64,000 nucleotides of DNA from Pseudomonas nitroreducens (GTDB lineage: Bacteria > Pseudomonadota > Gammaproteobacteria > Pseudomonadales > Pseudomonadaceae), in assembly GCF_014204515.1 (NCBI RefSeq), contig NZ_JACHLI010000008.1, positions 124,001-188,000 on the forward strand, in the 5' to 3' direction. Shown here in pieces: positions 63,109 through 64,000 of the stretch (position 1 is the first letter of the stretch; the number at the start of each line of letters is the position of its first letter). The notes beneath the pieces were generated by a model. That model was not told the DNA's origin, did not search any database, and was given only the letters and a program-made list of their open reading frames with translations. Made by a program: the position numbers and the translations under genes.

Positions 63109-64000
63109 TCAGGCGAGGCTCCAGCGCCAGCCGTCCCGCGCGCACTCCAGGCGCGCCTCCAGCGCCAGCCGGGCCAGGAACGCCTCGTCGTGGGACACCA
63201 CCAGCAGCGCGCCACGGTACTGCCGCAGCAGTTCCTCCAGCGCCTCGCGGGAGGGCAGGTCGAGGTGGTTGTCCGGCTCGTCCAGCAGCAGCAACTGCGC
63301 TGGCTGCTGCGCGTAGAGTTCACAGGCCAGCGCCGCCTTCAACCGTTCGCCACCACTGAGCAGCGCGCTGGGCAACTCGATCCGCGTCGCCGGCAACCCA
63401 AGCTGTGCCAGGCGTGTGCGCAGCACCGATTGCTCCGCCACAGGATTGCGCCTGTGCAGCAGCTGCAATACCGAACACTCGGGCAGCAACCCCTCCAGGT
63501 GCTGATCCAGATAAGCGCTGCGCACCTTCACCTCGCACGATCCAGCCACCGGGCCCAGCTGTCCCGCAATCACCTTGAGCAGCGTCGACTTGCCGCTGCC
63601 ATTGCGTCCGCTGATCGCCACGCGGCGCGGGCCGACCAGCTGCAGATCGAGTGCCGCAGCATTGCCGAACGGCAGGCGCAACGCCTCCAGCAGCAACACG
63701 CCGCGCTGCTCGGGCAAGGCGCAAGCGGGCGCATTCAGGTGGATCGCCGGATCGTCGCGCAGCTGCGCGAAGGCCTCCTGCACCCCACGCGAAAGCTGCT
63801 CGCGGCGCTCGCCATGCTGCGTGGCCAGACGCGCGATGCTGGTCTGGCTGCGCTCCTTCTGCCGGTCAACCAGGATCTTCGCCTGATTGGCCGTCTTCGC
63901 CTCCTGGCGCCCCTTCGCCTGCCGGTGCTCCTGGCGCTCGCGCTGCTCCTGCATGGCGTGCTGCTGGCGGTCGCGCTGCAGCTTGCGCCGCTGCAACTCA
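63109..64000 (-). CDS. ABC-F family ATPase, C-terminal part (N terminus outside window)
   Basis: About 297 residues of an ABC-F protein remain. A charged, Gln/Arg-rich linker (DRQQHAMQEQRERQEHRQAKG) comes first, as expected between the two ATPase cassettes. The second cassette has Walker A ISGRNGSGKSTLLK, signature LLSGGERLKAALACEL, Walker B LLLLDEPDNHLD and H-loop VVSHDEAFLARL. ABC-F proteins bind ribosomes and several give antibiotic protection; this subtype is undetermined. The first ATPase domain should lie beyond 64000. The 178-bp gap to the acetyltransferase gene holds nothing recognised. Confidence 0.9.
   Translation of the reverse strand, partial: ELQRRKLQRDRQQHAMQEQRERQEHRQAKGRQEAKTANQAKILVDRQKERSQTSIARLATQHGERREQLSRGVQEAFAQLRDDPAIHLNAPACALPEQRGVLLLEALRLPFGNAAALDLQLVGPRRVAISGRNGSGKSTLLKVIAGQLGPVAGSCEVKVRSAYLDQHLEGLLPECSVLQLLHRRNPVAEQSVLRTRLAQLGLPATRIELPSALLSGGERLKAALACELYAQQPAQLLLLDEPDNHLDLPSREALEELLRQYRGALLVVSHDEAFLARLALEARLECARDGWRWSLA

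Noticed and set aside
62931..63323. N-terminal extension of the acetyltransferase reading frame, suggesting a fusion protein
   Set aside because: The extension is Arg/Ser/Trp/Cys-rich and overlaps the ABC-F gene in another frame. The YjaB-like start at 62930 has a good ribosome site.

Overview
The window looks like chromosomal DNA of a Pseudomonas close to the P. aeruginosa / P. nitroreducens / P. citronellolis group. The evidence is very high GC with strong GC3 codon bias, many GTAGGAGCG-type REP/REPIN elements, and gene blocks recognisable from P. aeruginosa: cpxR-cpxP-cpxA, trkH, ssuEADCBF plus a second sulfonate ABC transporter and lsfA, and soxR beside a small monooxygenase. This assignment rests on recognition of families and gene order, not on a database search.

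Layout. Positions 1-5.6 kb hold the tail of a YgiM-like SH3 protein, a Cpx-type envelope-stress system (regulator, periplasmic CpxP/Spy protein behind a CpxR-like box, sensor kinase), a small unknown protein, a YdjA-type nitroreductase and TrkH. From 5.7 to 28.6 kb is mostly housekeeping: an AraC regulator, a DUF962 membrane protein, a glycosyltransferase, the helicase Lhr, a quinone-oxidoreductase-like enzyme, a TenA-like protein, a membrane GGDEF-EAL protein, a methyltransferase, an ABC exporter with a DsbA-family protein, TrhO, BolA, fumarase C with a flavodoxin-fold oxidoreductase, and AqpZ. From 28.9 to 33.4 kb lies a Fur-box-preceded iron/heme surface-signalling unit (ECF sigma, FecR-type anti-sigma, TonB receptor with STN domain). 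From 33.5 to 35.0 kb are a DMT exporter and a MAPEG protein. From 35.4 to 44.1 kb is a sulfonate/organosulfur block: ssuF-B-C-D-A-E, a second sulfonate-type ABC transporter, and the 1-Cys peroxiredoxin LsfA. From 44.3 to 46.6 kb are a DUF6316 protein, a HigBA toxin-antitoxin pair and a thiolase.

The most striking region is 46.8-61.2 kb. A 2953-residue LapA/BapA-type giant adhesin (minus strand) is divergent from its apparent type I secretion system, a TolC-like outer membrane protein, an ABC exporter with a degenerate C39-like domain, and an HlyD-like adaptor (plus strand). The adhesin has an N-terminal retention module carrying two adjacent TAAG di-alanine motifs, about ten tandem repeats of roughly 157 residues, two separate von Willebrand A domains with MIDAS motifs, and a C-terminal RTX and secretion region. 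The intergenic region carries a near-consensus FleQ box 42 bp before the TolC-like gene and a weaker candidate before the adhesin, which suggests c-di-GMP control. LapD and LapG are not in the window. The right end holds soxR with a 20-bp SoxR box in a 19-bp-spaced promoter of a divergent monooxygenase, a YjaB-like acetyltransferase and the C-terminal part of an ABC-F ATPase.

Repeats of four sequence families (GTAGGAGCG, GTAGGATGGGTGG, GTAGGGCGCATAACGC and the CCCTCACCCCAGCCCTCTCCC type) fill many intergenic gaps, several of them inside the ssu gene cluster.
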